Assembly: GCA_028404615.1 (NCBI GenBank)
Contig: JAOOBT010000002.1
Coordinates: forward strand, 62,001 to 126,000
From: Candidatus Pelagibacter sp.
Lineage (GTDB): Bacteria > Pseudomonadota > Alphaproteobacteria > Pelagibacterales > Pelagibacteraceae
Length of the DNA stretch: 64,000 nucleotides
Reading direction: 5' to 3'
The translations under genes and the position numbers were made by a program. Each line of letters begins with the position of its first letter. The stretch's first letter is position 1. Below are positions 63,619 to 64,000 of this stretch, piece after piece. The notes under the pieces are model-generated. The model made no database searches and had not been told where the DNA came from. It saw only the letters and a list, made by a program, of their open reading frames with translations.

Positions 63619-64000
63619 TCAAATTAATTTATTTTTTAATTCTAAAGTTTCCATTAGTTCATTCCACTCCCTTTTGCCTAGACCAGAATTTTCATAATTA
63701 ATTTTATTACCATTCAACATAGATCTTATTACTTTTAATCCTTTAGCTGAAACATGTGCAGCCCCGACTCTGTAATCTAAAAATGCTCCATGTGTGATTG
63801 GAACCCATTTTTTTACAGTTTCTAACATTGCCTCTGCATAAACTCTAATTTCATATTGTGCGTGACTATCAGCTCTCAAAAATAAAAAGTTAAGTAAATT
63901 TAATAAATCAGTTTTCCAATACCACTGGGTATAAGAATTTAAGGTCAAATTCATTCTAGCTAATTCTCTTGCAAGACCAGCTTTGTTTTCATCGATTGTT
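63619..64000 (-). CDS. thyX: Flavin-dependent thymidylate synthase (N terminus outside window)
   Basis: The frame is open to the right edge; the methionine at 63954 is internal. The visible C-terminal part, including [46 protein letters not shown] (recognised by [17 protein letters not shown] and [17 protein letters not shown]), matches ThyX helices that bind FAD and dUMP. ThyX makes dTMP using FAD and methylene-THF, and is the common thymidylate synthase in small-genome alphaproteobacteria. The N-terminal RHRxxSxNExS motif lies outside the window. Confidence 0.93.
   Translation of the reverse strand, partial: TIDENKAGLARELARMNLTLNSYTQWYWKTDLLNLLNFLFLRADSHAQYEIRVYAEAMLETVKKWVPITHGAFLDYRVGAAHVSAKGLKVIRSMLNGNKINYENSGLGKREWNELMETLELKNKLI

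Overview
The window looks like a piece of a SAR11-clade (Pelagibacterales, Candidatus Pelagibacter-type) chromosome. The DNA is very AT-rich and lysine/isoleucine/asparagine codons dominate. Genes are packed end to end, many junctions are 0-15 bp or overlap by a few bases, and no gene-free stretch exceeds 300 bp. Gene content fits the clade: two Liv-type amino-acid importers, a tripartite tricarboxylate transporter, betaine-homocysteine methyltransferase behind a tandem SAM-II/SAM-V riboswitch leader, and many small redox and transport genes. No rRNA, tRNA, insertion sequence, prophage or CRISPR array was seen.

Layout. 1-8.5 kb: end of a TerC-family membrane protein, an FAD oxidoreductase, then a minus-strand run DUF411 protein - cytochrome c' - LysE exporter - aconitase - PrpD-family dehydratase, with a divergent cytochrome b561. 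8.5-15.7 kb: ProC-like reductase plus livHMGF and its binding protein, with AbrB-family and DoxX membrane proteins. 15.8-26.4 kb: a small outer-membrane barrel, tctCBA, a CsiD/GlaH-type glutarate hydroxylase, azlCD and a second complete Liv system. 26.5-32.5 kb: small metabolic, redox and transferase genes (LysE, TIGR03643 protein, glutaredoxin, ribokinase, CcdA, phosphatase, FkbM methyltransferase, MsrB, CysE, VOC protein). 32.5-35.6 kb: the methionine block (promoter, SAM-II, terminator, SAM-V, micro-ORF, bhmT, micro-ORF, metY, rhodanese). 35.6-39.9 kb: two paralogous lipoproteins sharing a perfect 194-bp repeat, a 2-hydroxyacid dehydrogenase, an EamA transporter and a DadA-like oxidase. 39.9-55.5 kb: conserved core on the minus strand (bactofilin, rodA, mrdA, mreDCB, leuA, ilvC, ilvN, ilvB, miaA, Do protease, DUF2065, hflC, hflK). 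55.5-63 kb: plus-strand mrp followed by an apparent accessory block (radical SAM protein, two glycosyltransferases, a DUF6044-like membrane protein, a PQQ-type dehydrogenase with a built-in cytochrome c). The right edge holds a methyltransferase and the C-terminal part of thyX.

How it works together. The theme is scavenging and recycling: import of amino acids and di/tricarboxylates, branched-chain amino-acid synthesis, and methionine made from homocysteine and betaine or from O-acetylhomoserine under SAM control. Three features stand out. (1) The bhmT leader places the SAM-V-controlled ribosome site in front of a 21-codon micro-ORF whose stop overlaps the bhmT start; similar micro-ORFs precede metY and mrp. 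(2) The three transporter binding-protein genes (livK, tctC, second liv binding protein) share a near-identical 5' leader starting with TTAATTAATTAATTA and ending in GGGAAATAAT before the start codon. (3) A glutarate-hydroxylase gene lies next to tctCBA, suggesting a C5-dicarboxylate uptake and oxidation module.
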